Source of the DNA: Nesterenkonia lacusekhoensis
GTDB taxonomy: Bacteria; Actinomycetota; Actinomycetes; Actinomycetales; Micrococcaceae
Length of the DNA: 64,000 nt
Reading direction: 5' to 3'
NCBI RefSeq assembly: GCF_017876395.1
Contig: NZ_JAGINX010000001.1
Location: 1,922,001-1,986,000, forward strand
The notes under the pieces: generated by a model
Told to the model about the DNA's origin: nothing
Database searches by the model: none
The model's input: the letters and a program-made list of their open reading frames with translations, nothing else
Part shown: positions 17,939 to 26,730 of the stretch, in pieces
Layout of the letters: every line of letters starts with the position of its first letter
Numbering within the stretch: the first letter of the stretch is position 1
Position numbers and translations under genes: made by a program

Positions 17939-18898
17939 ATGTCTGTCCTCTACCCCGCCGGCGTCGTCATCTCCGAACAGGAGCACCGTGAACGCGCCGC
18001 CGCGCATCATCAGAAGGTGCGCGGCTACGCTGACGCCTTCCTCGCCCGGCGCAACGCAGGAGAGAAGCACCCGGTGGAGGACTTCCTCTTCACCTACTAC
18101 TCCTATAAGCCGGGGCAGCTCTCCCGCTGGCACCCCGGAGCAGGCCGCGTGATCCAAGGCGCCGGCGCCTCGGAGCAGGCCGGATGGAAGTTCTACACCA
18201 CGACGCCGGACGGGACGCCGTCGTCAGGAGCCACGGTCGACGTCGGACGGTTCCGCCGGGAGCGGGCCTCCATCATCGACTTCGCCCGCCGTCTGCTGAG
18301 CCGCACCGCGGCCCGGCCGGCGCAGTTGGGCTGCTTCGGCCTGCATGAGTGGGCGATGGTCTACCGCTCGCGCGAACACGGACAGCGCCACGATCAGGTC
18401 CCGCTGCGTCTGGGTGCCGAGGGCACTGACGAAGTGGTGGAGTCGCTGAACATCCGGTGCACCCACTTCGACGCCTTCCGGTTCTATACCCCGTCTGCGC
18501 GGCCGCTGAACGCCCTGCAGCCCACGCGTGAGAACCAGGTCGATCTGGAGCAGCCGGGCTGCCTGCACGCGAATATGGACCTCTACAAATGGGCCTATAA
18601 GCTCATCCCGGTGGTCAGCAGCGACCTGCTGCTGGACTGCTTCGACCTGGCCTGGCGCATCCGGGAGCTGGATATGCGCGCTTCTCCCTATGACCTGCAG
18701 GACTGGGGCTATGCGCCGGTGCGGATCGAAGAGCCGGCCGGCCGCGCCGAGTATGCACGGGCGCAGAAGGGATTCTCGGAGGAGGCTCAGGTGCTGCGCA
18801 GCCGGATCCTGGCCGTGCTCGACGAGGTCGATGAGCTGGCGGATGCTGAGGGCGCTGAGGACCCCGCATCTGGGCGGATCGCCCCGCCGCCTTCCTGA
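17939..18898 (+). CDS. Conserved actinobacterial protein, annotated elsewhere as 3-methyladenine DNA glycosylase-like
   Basis: 319-residue cytosolic protein. The N-terminal block GEKHPVEDFLFTYYSYKPGQ and the central GLHEWAMVYR match, from memory, a conserved actinobacterial family often labelled 3-methyladenine DNA glycosylase. I see no helix-hairpin-helix glycosylase signature, so the label is weak. Start ATG 17939 with GTGAGG and a TACCCT hexamer 9 nt upstream. The last residues and stop codon are encoded inside a palindromic repeat (18876-18944), so that repeat supplied or reshaped the C-terminus. Confidence 0.5.
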   Translation: MSVLYPAGVVISEQEHRERAAAHHQKVRGYADAFLARRNAGEKHPVEDFLFTYYSYKPGQLSRWHPGAGRVIQGAGASEQAGWKFYTTTPDGTPSSGATVDVGRFRRERASIIDFARRLLSRTAARPAQLGCFGLHEWAMVYRSREHGQRHDQVPLRLGAEGTDEVVESLNIRCTHFDAFRFYTPSARPLNALQPTRENQVDLEQPGCLHANMDLYKWAYKLIPVVSSDLLLDCFDLAWRIRELDMRASPYDLQDWGYAPVRIEEPAGRAEYARAQKGFSEEAQVLRSRILAVLDEVDELADAEGAEDPASGRIAPPPS

Positions 18899-18944
18899 GA
18901 TCAGGCGATTTCCGGCCCTTTCCAGGAACAGGGCGGGGCGATCC
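18876..18944. repeat. REP-like palindromic repeat, copy A
   Basis: 69 bp with perfect 11-bp ends GGATCGCCCCG (18876-18886) and CGGGGCGATCC (18934-18944). Pairing continues inward (TTCCTG against CAGGAA). It shares its ends and the internal block TTCCTGAGAnCAGGCGATTTC with copy B at 20759-20825. It contains the stop codon of the preceding gene and lies between two convergent genes. Confidence 0.8.
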
Positions 18945-18958
18945 GAGGTGAAGCGGCT

Positions 18959-19597
18959 CTAGATCATCGCTCGGGCGGCGTCGACGCAGCGCAGCGCCGC
19001 GGAGTTGTCCACGCGGGTCAGCATGAAGGCCGAGGTCACCAGTGAGGCGCAGGCCTCAGCATCGCGCTCCAGCACGTCATCGTCCGGCTCGCCGTTGGCC
19101 CCGGAACCGGCCGCACCGGCCTCGGCAGGTCGTGCGTCTGCAGCTGGTGCCTCCGCAGCTCGCGCGGCGGCCAGCCCGCGGCGCATCGCCGTGCGCAGCT
19201 CCTCTCGGTAGGCCGTGACGCGCTCAGCGACTGCCTGCTGCCGCCCGATCGGCCCTGAAGCGGCATTGAGCAGCAGGCATCCGTGCTGTCCGGGGGCGGA
19301 GCCGGCGTCGGCCAGCGCTGCGCGCAGCCCCTCCAGATAGTCGACCAGGGCCTGGGGAGCCACGGGCTCCTGCTGAAGCGGCCGCAGCCGCGGCCGGAGG
19401 ATCTCGTCGAGGTAGTTCTCCACACAGGCGTCGAAGAGCCCGCGTTTGCTGCCGAACGCCTGATAGATGCTGGAGCGGCCCAGCCCGGTGGCGCGCTCCA
19501 ACGCCGGGACCGAGGCCTGGTCGTAGCCATGCTCCCAGAACACCGACCGGGCGGCGACGACGGCGTCGTCCGTCACGAACTCCCGCGTACGTGGCAT
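18959..19597 (-). CDS. TetR-family transcriptional regulator
   Basis: 212-residue one-component repressor. N-terminal helix-turn-helix about residues 12-58 (VPALERATGLGRSSIYQAFG), the recognition-helix pattern of TetR_N; the C-terminal ligand domain resembles the TetR_C family of AcrR/BetI-type regulators and contains an Ala/Glu-rich insertion near 165-185. ATG 19597 follows GGAGGGG. Divergent from the oxidoreductase gene; the operator at 19644-19659 lies between them, so it likely represses both until an electrophile or substrate binds. Confidence 0.9.
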   Translation of the reverse strand: MPRTREFVTDDAVVAARSVFWEHGYDQASVPALERATGLGRSSIYQAFGSKRGLFDACVENYLDEILRPRLRPLQQEPVAPQALVDYLEGLRAALADAGSAPGQHGCLLLNAASGPIGRQQAVAERVTAYREELRTAMRRGLAAARAAEAPAADARPAEAGAAGSGANGEPDDDVLERDAEACASLVTSAFMLTRVDNSAALRCVDAARAMI

Positions 19598-19643
19598 GGC
19601 CCCTCCGTTCTTCCCCTTGTGTGAGCTCTGCACCAGAATATAC

Positions 19644-19659
19644 TGGAACGGTCATTCCA
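19644..19659. promoter_or_regulatory. Probable TetR operator
   Basis: TGGAACGGTCATTCCA is a near-perfect 16-bp palindrome (five-base outer arms TGGAA/TTCCA identical) midway between the divergent TetR and oxidoreductase genes, in an AT-richer stretch. Confidence 0.7.
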
Positions 19660-19705
19660 AAAAGACTCGCCGGGGCCACGTCTCGGGCTCAGAAAGGCGG
19701 ACACG

Positions 19706-20728
19706 ATGTCGTCCACGACCCCCAGCACCAGCACCCAGATCCAGCTGGCCAGCCGCCCCGTCGGCTGGCCGACGCACGAGAACTTCCGCAGTGTCACCGT
19801 CGAGCTGCCGGACCTGGCCGAGGGCGAGGTCCGAGTCGCCAACGAGTTCATCTCCGTCGACCCCTATATGCGCGGACGGATGAACGATGTGAAGAGCTAC
19901 GTCCCGCCCTTCGCGCTGGACGAGACGATGACCGGCGGCGCCGTCGGCCGGGTCGTCGCCTCCCGCGCCGAGGACCTTCCGGTCGGCACGGCAGTGCTGC
20001 ACCAGCTGGGCTGGCGCGACATCGCCCAGGCCGAGGCGAGCGCCTTCCGTCCGGTCACCGAGATCGACGGCGCCCCGCTCTCGCTGCACCTGGGCATCCT
20101 GGGCATGACGGGACTGACCGCCTACGTCGGCCTCACCCGCATCGCAGGGCTGCGCAGCGGTGAGACCGTGTTCATCTCCGGTGCCGCCGGGGCTGTGGGC
20201 TCGGCCGCCGGACAGATCGCCCGCCTGCTGGGTGCTGAACGCGTCGTCGGCTCGGCCGGCTCAGCGGAGAAGGTTGAGCTGCTGACCTCGAAGTACGGCT
20301 TCGACGCCGCGCTCAACTACAAGGACGCCCCGGTCCGCGAGCAGCTGCCGGAGCTCGCTCCCGACGGCGTCGACGTCTTCTTCGACAACGTCGGCGGCGA
20401 TCACCTCGAGGCCGCGCTCGACGTGATGAACACCGGCGGCCGACTGGCGCTGTGCGGAGCGATCGCCAGCTACAACGCCGAGGAGCCGACCCCCGGTCCG
20501 GACAACCTCAGCGCGCTGATCACCCGCAGCCTGCGCATGGAGGGCTTCACCCTCGGCGGGCACTTCGACCTCGCCGACGAGTACGCCCAGCGCATGACCG
20601 AGTGGTTCGCCGCCGGGGAGATCGTCTACGACGAGACGGTGGTCGACGGGATCGAGCACGCCGTCGACGCCTTCCTGGGCATGATGCAGGGACAGAACAC
20701 CGGCAAGATGGTCGTACGCACCGCCTGA
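19706..20728 (+). CDS. NADP-dependent medium-chain oxidoreductase (PTGR/CurA-like)
   Basis: 340-residue zinc-free alkenal/enone reductase of the MDR superfamily. N-terminal EFISVDPYMRGRMND is the signature of the leukotriene-B4 dehydrogenase/prostaglandin reductase branch (YncB/CurA), and the Rossmann motif is SGAAGAVGSAAGQIARLLGA near residue 153. FFDNVGGDHLEAAL is also typical. The role is probably NADPH reduction of alpha,beta-unsaturated carbonyls. RBS AAAGGCGG precedes ATG 19706. Controlled by the divergent TetR. Confidence 0.9.
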   Translation: MSSTTPSTSTQIQLASRPVGWPTHENFRSVTVELPDLAEGEVRVANEFISVDPYMRGRMNDVKSYVPPFALDETMTGGAVGRVVASRAEDLPVGTAVLHQLGWRDIAQAEASAFRPVTEIDGAPLSLHLGILGMTGLTAYVGLTRIAGLRSGETVFISGAAGAVGSAAGQIARLLGAERVVGSAGSAEKVELLTSKYGFDAALNYKDAPVREQLPELAPDGVDVFFDNVGGDHLEAALDVMNTGGRLALCGAIASYNAEEPTPGPDNLSALITRSLRMEGFTLGGHFDLADEYAQRMTEWFAAGEIVYDETVVDGIEHAVDAFLGMMQGQNTGKMVVRTA

Positions 20729-20758
20729 TCCGCCGAGCAGCAGTACCGCTCGAGCGCC

Positions 20759-20825
20759 GATCGCCCCGAGCTTTTCCTGAGAACAGGCGATTTCACGCCG
20801 ATCTCGGGAGAAGCCCGGGGCGATC
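20759..20825. repeat. REP-like palindromic repeat, copy B
   Basis: 67 bp. Ends GATCGCCCCG (20759-20768) and CGGGGCGATC (20816-20825) are perfect inverted repeats, and pairing continues almost to the centre with a few mismatches, giving a long hairpin. The left half is nearly the same as copy A. It lies 30 nt past the oxidoreductase stop, between convergent genes. Confidence 0.8.
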
Positions 20826-20830
20826 TCAGT

Positions 20831-20858
20831 CTCGGGCTCAGTCTCAGAGAAGCCCGAG
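20831..20858 (-). terminator. Hairpin after the F420-type reductase gene
   Basis: CTCGGGCT (20831-20838) pairs with AGCCCGAG (20851-20858), starting 2 nt beyond the stop at 20861. It has no U-run, so it may be only a 3' stabilising hairpin. Confidence 0.5.
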
Positions 20859-20860
20859 CC

Positions 20861-21514
20861 TCAGACCTCGGCCAGCACCTTCTGGCAGGTGTCCAACAGC
20901 GCGCGCATCTGCTCGGCGGTGTGCCGGCCGTTGAAGATCTCGGTGCCGTTCTCGAACGTCTTGCCGGCCGAGAGGGGGCCGGCGTCGACGGCGTCGTAGC
21001 CCAGCGAATCGATGAAGGCCGAGACCATCTGCTTCGCCTGTTCGTCATCGGCGGCCACGGCCAGTGCCCGGCGCTTGGGGTCACCGGCGGGGTAGGAGTC
21101 CACCTCGATGTCGCCGTAGCCGATGTGGTTCAGGGTCTTGACCAGGCGGACGTCGCCGAAGAACTCAGCGATGACCTCCGAGGTGGAGGCGCCCTGCTCG
21201 AACTCGTCCATGATGCCGTCCACCGGAGCCCAGTAGTTCATCGTGTCGATGACGATGTGGCCCTGCAGGATCGAGGTGTCGATGCTGCGGTACTTGTGCA
21301 GCGGCACCGCCACGATGATCAGGTCGCTGCCGCGCAGCTCCTCGCGGCCCACAGCGGTGGCGCCGGGGACGATGACCTCGGTCAGCAGGCGGATCTCATC
21401 GGCCGGCCTGCCCGTGGCGATCTTCACGGTGTGGCCGGCGCGCAGGGCCTGGCGCGCCACAGCAGTGCCCACGCGGCCGGCGCCCAGAATTCCGATGGTC
21501 AGCGGAGTGCTCAT
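20861..21514 (-). CDS. NADPH-dependent F420 reductase-like NAD(P)-binding oxidoreductase
   Basis: 217-residue protein of the F420-dependent NADP oxidoreductase fold. Rossmann motif IGILGAGRVGTAVARQAL (about 6-23) is followed by the NADP-phosphate region ATGRPAD. IVAVPLHKY and VIDTMNYW are typical of the family. Many members of this fold in non-methanogens act on unknown substrates. ATG 21514 follows CAGGAGCACTGTG; an upstream in-frame ATG at 21562 lacks a site. The adjacent genes give no pathway. Confidence 0.75.
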   Translation of the reverse strand: MSTPLTIGILGAGRVGTAVARQALRAGHTVKIATGRPADEIRLLTEVIVPGATAVGREELRGSDLIIVAVPLHKYRSIDTSILQGHIVIDTMNYWAPVDGIMDEFEQGASTSEVIAEFFGDVRLVKTLNHIGYGDIEVDSYPAGDPKRRALAVAADDEQAKQMVSAFIDSLGYDAVDAGPLSAGKTFENGTEIFNGRHTAEQMRALLDTCQKVLAEV

Positions 21515-21745
21515 CACAGTGCTCCTGAGAAGGTGAGAGGAATTTTCAAATTTGTAGAACACGGGCCCGCCCGATCCTGTTCCCGGCCGTCACGATTCGC
21601 CTCTGTCCTCATGCGCTCTGCGCGACGGGTAGACTGACTCAGCAAGCTCGCGGAGCGCCGGCCGCCGTCGTCGTGGTCAGCGTGAGACGGCACCTCCATC
21701 AGCATCCGCGGGCGCTCACCCGCATCCAGCTGACACAGGAGAAAC

Positions 21746-22000
21746 ATGCCGCGCATCATCGTCGAGGTCATGCCCAAGCCAGAGATCCTCGACCCGCAGG
21801 GCAAGGCCATCGTCAACGCTCTCCCCCACCTCGGCTTCGAGGAGTTCTCGGCGGTCCGCCAGGGCAAGCGCTTCGAACTCACCGTGGACGGCGAGGTCAC
21901 AGAGGAGATCCTCGAGCAGGCCCGCAAGGCCGCCGCCGAGATGCTCTCCAACCCCGTCATCGAGGATGTCGTCGACGTCCACGTGGAGGACCAGGGCTGA
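21746..22000 (+). CDS. purS: Phosphoribosylformylglycinamidine synthase subunit PurS
   Basis: 84-residue small subunit of the three-part FGAM synthase of purine synthesis; it bridges PurQ and PurL and helps channel ammonia. [21 protein letters not shown] is the typical PurS N-terminus, and VDVHVED ends the fold. RBS CAGGAGAAAC precedes the ATG. First gene of purS-purQ-purL, one base before purQ. Confidence 0.97.
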   Translation: MPRIIVEVMPKPEILDPQGKAIVNALPHLGFEEFSAVRQGKRFELTVDGEVTEEILEQARKAAAEMLSNPVIEDVVDVHVEDQG

Positions 22001-22001
22001 G

Positions 22002-22781
22002 ATGACCGAGACCCCTCTGATCGGCGACTTCCGCGCCGCACCCGACGCTCCCCTGGACGGCGCCCGGATCGGCGTCGTCACCTTCCCCGGCACTCTGGAT
22101 GACCGCGACGCCGCCCGTGCGGTCCGCCTCGGCGGCGGAACCCCGGTCTCGCTGTGGCATGCCGATGCCTCCCTGCACGGCGTGGACGCTGTGGTGCTGC
22201 CCGGCGGCTTCTCCTACGGCGACTACCTGCGCGCCGGCGCGATCTCCCGCTTCGCCCCGGTCATGGACACTCTGGTCAGAGAGGCCGGAGCTTCCGCCTC
22301 CTCCTCCGGGCCCCTGCCGGTGCTGGGCATCTGCAACGGCTTCCAGGTCCTCACCGAGGCGCACCTGCTGCCCGGTTCGATGATCAAGAACGACCACCTG
22401 AAGTTCGTCTGCAAGGACCAGGCGCTGCGCGTGGAGAACAGCTCCACCGCCTGGACATCCCAGTTCACCGACGACGAGATCATCTCGGTGCCGCTGAAGA
22501 ACCAGGACGGCCAGTACGTGGCCGATGAGGAGACCCTCAAGGCCCTGGAGGCCGAGGGGCGCGTGGTGTTCCGCTACCTGGGCGGCAACCCCAACGGCTC
22601 CCGCAACGACATCGCCGGTGTGACCAACGAGGCCGGCAACGTGGTGGGCCTCATGCCTCACCCCGAGCACGCCGTGGAGGCCGGATACGGTCCGGACGAC
22701 TCCACCGGCATGCGCAGCGGCACCGACGGACTGACCCTGTTCACCTCCGTCATCTCTTCCCTGGCAGGAGGCTCGAAGTGA
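22002..22781 (+). CDS. purQ: Phosphoribosylformylglycinamidine synthase, glutaminase subunit PurQ
   Basis: Class I glutamine amidotransferase that supplies ammonia to PurL. The nucleophile Cys lies in [11 protein letters not shown], and the His/Glu pair in MPHPEHAVE. The start ATG at 22002 follows the purS stop by one base. 259 residues, about 30 longer than usual: roughly 20 residues precede the amidotransferase core that begins [15 protein letters not shown], and an Ala/Ser-rich insertion SASSSGP lies before the nucleophile. It overlaps purL by 4 nt. Confidence 0.95.
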   Translation: MTETPLIGDFRAAPDAPLDGARIGVVTFPGTLDDRDAARAVRLGGGTPVSLWHADASLHGVDAVVLPGGFSYGDYLRAGAISRFAPVMDTLVREAGASASSSGPLPVLGICNGFQVLTEAHLLPGSMIKNDHLKFVCKDQALRVENSSTAWTSQFTDDEIISVPLKNQDGQYVADEETLKALEAEGRVVFRYLGGNPNGSRNDIAGVTNEAGNVVGLMPHPEHAVEAGYGPDDSTGMRSGTDGLTLFTSVISSLAGGSK

Positions 22782-25123
22782 GCGACGAGTTCAACATCGA
22801 CACCGTGGAGAACGCCTCCACCACCCCGGACACCGAGCTCCCCTGGGCGGAGCTGGGCCTGAAGTCTGATGAGTATGACCGGATCGTCCAGATCCTGGGA
22901 CGGCGCCCGACGGCGGCCGAGCTGGCCATGTACTCGGTCATGTGGTCCGAGCACTGCAGCTATAAGTCCTCCAAGGTCCACCTGCGCCAGTTCGGCGAGA
23001 AGGTCACCGAGGAGATGAAGAAGGACCTGATGGTCGGCATCGGCGAGAACGCCGGCGTGACCAACCTCGGCGACGGCTGGGCGGTCACCTTCAAGATCGA
23101 GTCCCATAACCATCCCAGCTATGTGGAGCCCTACCAGGGCGCAGCCACCGGCATCGGCGGCATCGTGCGCGACATCATCTCCATGGGCGCCCGCCCGGTG
23201 GGCGTGATGGATCCGCTGCGCTTCGGCGCCATCGACCATCCGGACACACAGCGTGTCCTGCCCGGTGTGGTCTCCGGCATCGGCGGCTACGGCAACTCCC
23301 TGGGCTTGCCGAATGTGGGCGGCGAGGTCGTCTTCGACGAGGTCTACCAGCAGAACCCGCTGGTCAACGCCCTGGCTGTGGGTGTGATGCGCCATGAGGA
23401 CATCCGTCTGGCCAACGCCTCCGGAGTGGGCAACAAGGTGGTGCTCTTCGGTGCGCGCACCGGCGGCGACGGCATCGGCGGCGCCTCTGTGTTGGCCTCC
23501 GAGTCCTTCGACGACACCAAGCCCTCCAAGCGCCCGGCCGTCCAGGTGGGCGATCCCTTCTCCGAGAAGGTGCTCATCGAGTGCTGCCTGGAGCTCTTCG
23601 GCAACGAGCTGGTCGAGGGCATCCAGGACCTGGGTGCGGCCGGCATCTCCTGCGCCACCTCCGAGCTGGCCTCCAACGGCGAGGGCGGCATGCACGTGGA
23701 GCTGACCAATGTCCTGCTGCGCGACCCCACTCTGACCCCGGGCGAGATCCTGATGTCGGAGTCCCAGGAACGCATGATGGCCGTGGTGACCCCGGAGAAC
23801 CAGGAACGCTTCGAGCAGATCATGGCCAAGTGGGGCGTGGAGTACTCCTGGCTGGGCGAGGTCACCGACACCGGTCGCCTGATCATCGAATGGGACGGCG
23901 AGACCATCGTCGACGTGGACCCGCGCACGGTGGCCCACGACGGCCCGGTCTACGAGCGCCCCTACCAGCGTCCGTCCTGGCAGGACGATCTGCAGGCTGA
24001 CTCCTTCCGCGCCTCCGAGGTCGGCAAGGACCTGCCCGCCACTGCTTCAGAGCTGGGCAACGCCGTCGTGGATCTGATGACCAGCCCGAACATGGCGGAC
24101 GTCTCCTGGATCACCGACCAGTACGACCGGTTCGTCGGCGGCAACACCGCCCTGTCCCAGCCGGATGACTCCGGGGTCATCCGTGTGGACGAGGAGACCG
24201 GGCTCGGCGTCGCGCTGGCCACCGACTGCAACGCCCGCTACGCCTACCTGGACCCCTACACCGGCGCCCAGCTGGCGCTGGCCGAGGCCTACCGCAACGT
24301 CTCCACCACCGGAGCCATCCCGATGGCGGTCTCCGACTGTCTGAACTTCGGCTCCCCCGAGGACCCGGAGGTCATGTGGCAGTTCGCCGAGGCCGTGCGC
24401 GGCTTGGCCGATGGCTGCCAGGAGCTGGGCATCCCGGTCACCGGCGGCAACGTCTCCCTGTACAACCAGACCGCCGGCCGGGCCATCCACCCGACCCCGG
24501 TGGTGGGCGTGATGGGCAAGTTCGACGACGTCGGACGCCGGACCCCGTCGGGCTACGAGCGCTGGGCCGACGGTCAGGCGATCTACCTGCTGGGCACCAC
24601 TGCCGACGAGCTGGACGGCTCCGAGTTCGCCCGCGGCCGCGGCCACCTGGGCGGCACTCCCCCACAGGTGGACCTCGCCACGGAGAAGACGCTGGGCGAG
24701 ATCCTGATCAACGCCTCCCGCGACGGCATGATCGACGCCGCCCACGACCTCTCCGAGGGCGGGCTGGCCGCCGGTCTGGCGGAGATGAGCCTGCGCTTCG
24801 GCGTCGGGGCTCGGGTGGCACTCGACGGTGTCTGCGAGCGCGACGGCGTCGACGCCTTCACTGCGCTGTTCAGCGAGTCCCAGTCCCGGGCGATCGTGGC
24901 GCTGCCGCGCTCGGAGGAGATCCGGTTCACCGATATGACCAGCGCGCGCGGCTTCGCGGCCATCCGCATCGGCGTGGTGGACGCTCAGTCCGGCGAGATC
25001 GAGGTGGCCGGCCCGTTCGAGGGTGGGAGCTTCACTCTGCCGATCGATGAGCTCAAGGAGGCGTGGAGCTCGGTGCTCCCGAGCCGCTTCGGCACCTCCG
25101 CCGCCGTGGCGGAGCAGCAGTGA
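22778..25123 (+). CDS. purL: Phosphoribosylformylglycinamidine synthase subunit PurL (small type)
   Basis: Synthetase subunit, 781 residues, using ATP and PurQ-derived ammonia to convert FGAR to FGAM. Characteristic segments: [29 protein letters not shown] near residue 110, [15 protein letters not shown], and [12 protein letters not shown] in the second half. GTG start at 22778 inside the purQ stop (GTGA), with AGGAGG upstream. Length matches the PurS-dependent small form, not the 1300-residue fused PurL of enterics. Confidence 0.97.
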   Translation: MSDEFNIDTVENASTTPDTELPWAELGLKSDEYDRIVQILGRRPTAAELAMYSVMWSEHCSYKSSKVHLRQFGEKVTEEMKKDLMVGIGENAGVTNLGDGWAVTFKIESHNHPSYVEPYQGAATGIGGIVRDIISMGARPVGVMDPLRFGAIDHPDTQRVLPGVVSGIGGYGNSLGLPNVGGEVVFDEVYQQNPLVNALAVGVMRHEDIRLANASGVGNKVVLFGARTGGDGIGGASVLASESFDDTKPSKRPAVQVGDPFSEKVLIECCLELFGNELVEGIQDLGAAGISCATSELASNGEGGMHVELTNVLLRDPTLTPGEILMSESQERMMAVVTPENQERFEQIMAKWGVEYSWLGEVTDTGRLIIEWDGETIVDVDPRTVAHDGPVYERPYQRPSWQDDLQADSFRASEVGKDLPATASELGNAVVDLMTSPNMADVSWITDQYDRFVGGNTALSQPDDSGVIRVDEETGLGVALATDCNARYAYLDPYTGAQLALAEAYRNVSTTGAIPMAVSDCLNFGSPEDPEVMWQFAEAVRGLADGCQELGIPVTGGNVSLYNQTAGRAIHPTPVVGVMGKFDDVGRRTPSGYERWADGQAIYLLGTTADELDGSEFARGRGHLGGTPPQVDLATEKTLGEILINASRDGMIDAAHDLSEGGLAAGLAEMSLRFGVGARVALDGVCERDGVDAFTALFSESQSRAIVALPRSEEIRFTDMTSARGFAAIRIGVVDAQSGEIEVAGPFEGGSFTLPIDELKEAWSSVLPSRFGTSAAVAEQQ

Positions 25124-25164
25124 TCCGACGCTGAGCAGCTGAGGCTGCACACCTGAGGCAGGCA

Positions 25165-25200
25165 TGAGGCCCGGTTCCCCGCTACGGGGGCCGGGCCTCA
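25165..25200 (+). terminator. Terminator after purL
   Basis: TGAGGCCCGG (25165-25174) pairs with CCGGGCCTCA (25191-25200), with CCCC/GGGG continuing the stem. It lies 41 nt after purL. Confidence 0.8.
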
Positions 25201-25227
25201 GCCGTTCTCGGGGTGGGGATGGCGGGC

Positions 25228-25258
25228 TTGAGTCTCACGCCGCGTGAGGGCCCAGGCT
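25228..25258 (+). promoter_or_regulatory. MerR-type promoter with 19-bp spacer and internal palindrome
   Basis: -35 TTGAGT (25228-25233) and -10 CAGGCT (25253-25258) are exactly 19 bp apart, and the spacer contains the perfect palindrome CTCACGC-C-GCGTGAG (25234-25248). This is the architecture of MerR-activated promoters, where the regulator untwists an over-long spacer. Transcription should start at about 25265, at or next to the ATG at 25266. Confidence 0.8.
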
Positions 25259-25265
25259 GAGGTGC

Positions 25266-25772
25266 ATGAGTGAACACTTCGACGCCTTCAGCATCAGTCC
25301 TGTCCCCGCACCCGGTCCCGGCGTACAGGCTCCGGATCTCTTCCGCGGCATCTACGGGATGCCGATGTTCGTCACTGTCCCCACCTCTGAACTGGAGGCG
25401 TCCTCGCGGTTCTGGCGCGAGGGGCTCGGCTTCTTCGAGATCTTCTCCCTGCCGGGTCAGATGATCCATCTGCGCCGCTGGGCCTTCCAGGACGTGCTCC
25501 TGGTGACCGGTTCGGCGGCCGAGCATCCCGGCCCCGCCACCGTGAGCTTCGCCTGCGTGGAGAGCCAGATCGCCGAGATCGCCTCCTCCTGCAACAGCCT
25601 GCTCCCCGGCACTGCGCCCGAACCGACGATCACCCCGTGGGGGACTCTGGACCTGACGGTCACCACGCCGGAGAATACTGCTGTGATCATGACTGCCGCG
25701 CAGCCCTACGACGCCGGCAGCGAGCATGCCCAGACTCTGCGGGAGATGGGGATCGAGGGTCCCCATGTCTGA
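25266..25772 (+). CDS. VOC-family protein (glyoxalase/bleomycin-resistance fold)
   Basis: 168-residue protein with one vicinal-oxygen-chelate module: YGMPMFVTVPTSELEASSRFW, GLGFFEIFS, then a second half ending LTVTTPENTAVIMT, a typical betaalphabetabetabeta repeat. Such proteins bind or modify drugs, or act as dioxygenases or isomerases. It is co-transcribed with a TipAL-like MerR regulator (8-nt overlap), which suggests a drug-binding or resistance role for ligands sensed by that regulator. No metal-site triad could be assigned with confidence. Confidence 0.8.
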   Translation: MSEHFDAFSISPVPAPGPGVQAPDLFRGIYGMPMFVTVPTSELEASSRFWREGLGFFEIFSLPGQMIHLRRWAFQDVLLVTGSAAEHPGPATVSFACVESQIAEIASSCNSLLPGTAPEPTITPWGTLDLTVTTPENTAVIMTAAQPYDAGSEHAQTLREMGIEGPHV

Positions 25773-26607
25773 GCAGTCGACGCCGGGGCAGCAGGATCCG
25801 CAGGAGCAGGTCCCGCACACCCCCCTGCCCCTGACCGTGGGCGCCGTGGCCTCCCAGCTCGGCGTCTCAGTCCGCACGCTGCACCATTGGGATGAGATCG
25901 GGCTGATCAGCCCCTCGGAACGTTCGGCTGGGGGCTATCGCATCTACTCAGGCGGCGATCTCTCCCGCCTGCACCGCGTGCTGATCTACCGGGAGCTGGA
26001 GATTCCGCTGGCCGCCATCAAGGATCTGCTGGAGTCCTCCGCCGAGGAGCTCAGTACCGCGCTGGAGCAGCAGCACCACCGTCTGGAGGAACGCATCGAG
26101 CGTCTGCAGGGGCTGCGCAGCACAGTGGACCGGCTCATCGCCGCACACCAGCAGGGACTGCTGCTCTCCCCGGAGGAGCAGCTGCGGCTCTTCGGCCCCA
26201 CCTGGAATCCGCAGTGGGCACAGGAGGCCCGGCAGACCTGGGGCGACTCCCCGCAGTGGGCCGAATACGCCGAGCGTTCGGCCTCCCGCAGCGCCCAGCA
26301 TTGGGAACAGCTGACCGCACGGGTCCAGCAGCTGGAAGCCGACCTGGCGCAGGCCGTCGATGCCGGCATGGACCCTGTCTCCTCCGAGGCCGCGGAGCTG
26401 GTGGAGCTGCACCGGGCCTCCATCTCCGAACACTTCCACTGCAGCCGCTCCATGCAGATCTGTCTGGCCCGGATGTACACCGAGGATGAGCGCTTCCGCT
26501 CCCACTACGATTCCCTGGCCGAGGGCCTGGCTGACTGGCTCCGCGCCGCCGTGGAGGCCAACGCCCGCGCCCACGGCATCGACCCGGACACCGCCACGTG
26601 GGAGTGA
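25765..26607 (+). CDS. MerR-family regulator with TipAS-type antibiotic-binding domain
   Basis: 280-residue transcription activator. The N-terminal winged HTH about 24-90 has LTVGAVASQLGVSVRTLHHW and GYRIYS, then a coiled-coil dimerisation helix rich in Glu/Leu/Arg (about 90-135), then a TipAS-like all-alpha effector domain ending with the HFHCSRSMQICLARMYTED stretch. TipAL proteins in Streptomyces bind thiopeptides and activate their own promoter. It overlaps the VOC gene by 8 nt; both are probably driven from the 19-bp-spacer promoter at 25228, so it likely autoactivates. Confidence 0.9.
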   Translation: MSEQSTPGQQDPQEQVPHTPLPLTVGAVASQLGVSVRTLHHWDEIGLISPSERSAGGYRIYSGGDLSRLHRVLIYRELEIPLAAIKDLLESSAEELSTALEQQHHRLEERIERLQGLRSTVDRLIAAHQQGLLLSPEEQLRLFGPTWNPQWAQEARQTWGDSPQWAEYAERSASRSAQHWEQLTARVQQLEADLAQAVDAGMDPVSSEAAELVELHRASISEHFHCSRSMQICLARMYTEDERFRSHYDSLAEGLADWLRAAVEANARAHGIDPDTATWE

Positions 26608-26614
26608 TCCCCCA

Positions 26615-26685
26615 GTTGAGTGGGCGAAGACGTGCCGTCTGAGCCGGCTTTCGGCGCTGAGACGGCACGTCTTCGCCCACTCAAC
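26615..26685. repeat. 71-bp palindromic element with perfect 26-bp arms
   Basis: Bases 26615-26640 are perfectly complementary to 26660-26685 (first ten GTTGAGTGGG, last ten CCCACTCAAC), with a 19-base loop that can itself pair partly. It begins 7 nt after the MerR stop and ends 45 nt before marR. It could act as a bidirectional terminator, though no T-run follows; its length also suits a MITE-like or REP-like element. Confidence 0.8.
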
Positions 26686-26716
26686 AGAGGAGAATTAGTT
26701 AAATCATCTAGCTACC

Positions 26717-26722
26717 TATAAG
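26717..26722 (+). promoter_or_regulatory. Candidate -10 of a leaderless marR promoter
   Basis: TATAAG lies 8 nt before the marR ATG in a strikingly AT-rich 30-base stretch (26690-26722), with a possible -35 TTAGTT at 26695. The AT-rich stretch includes TAGCTA and TTAGTT half-sites where MarR could bind its own promoter. Confidence 0.45.
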
Positions 26723-26730
26723 ATCGCAGC

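Noticed and set aside
21563-21745. Purine riboswitch upstream of purS
   Set aside because: No purine aptamer core was recognisable; only a TAGACT hexamer near 21630 is notable.
24047-25165. Long open frame antisense to purL (372 codons)
   Set aside because: A shadow of GC-rich codon bias in purL; His/Gly/Val-rich with no domain and no promoter.
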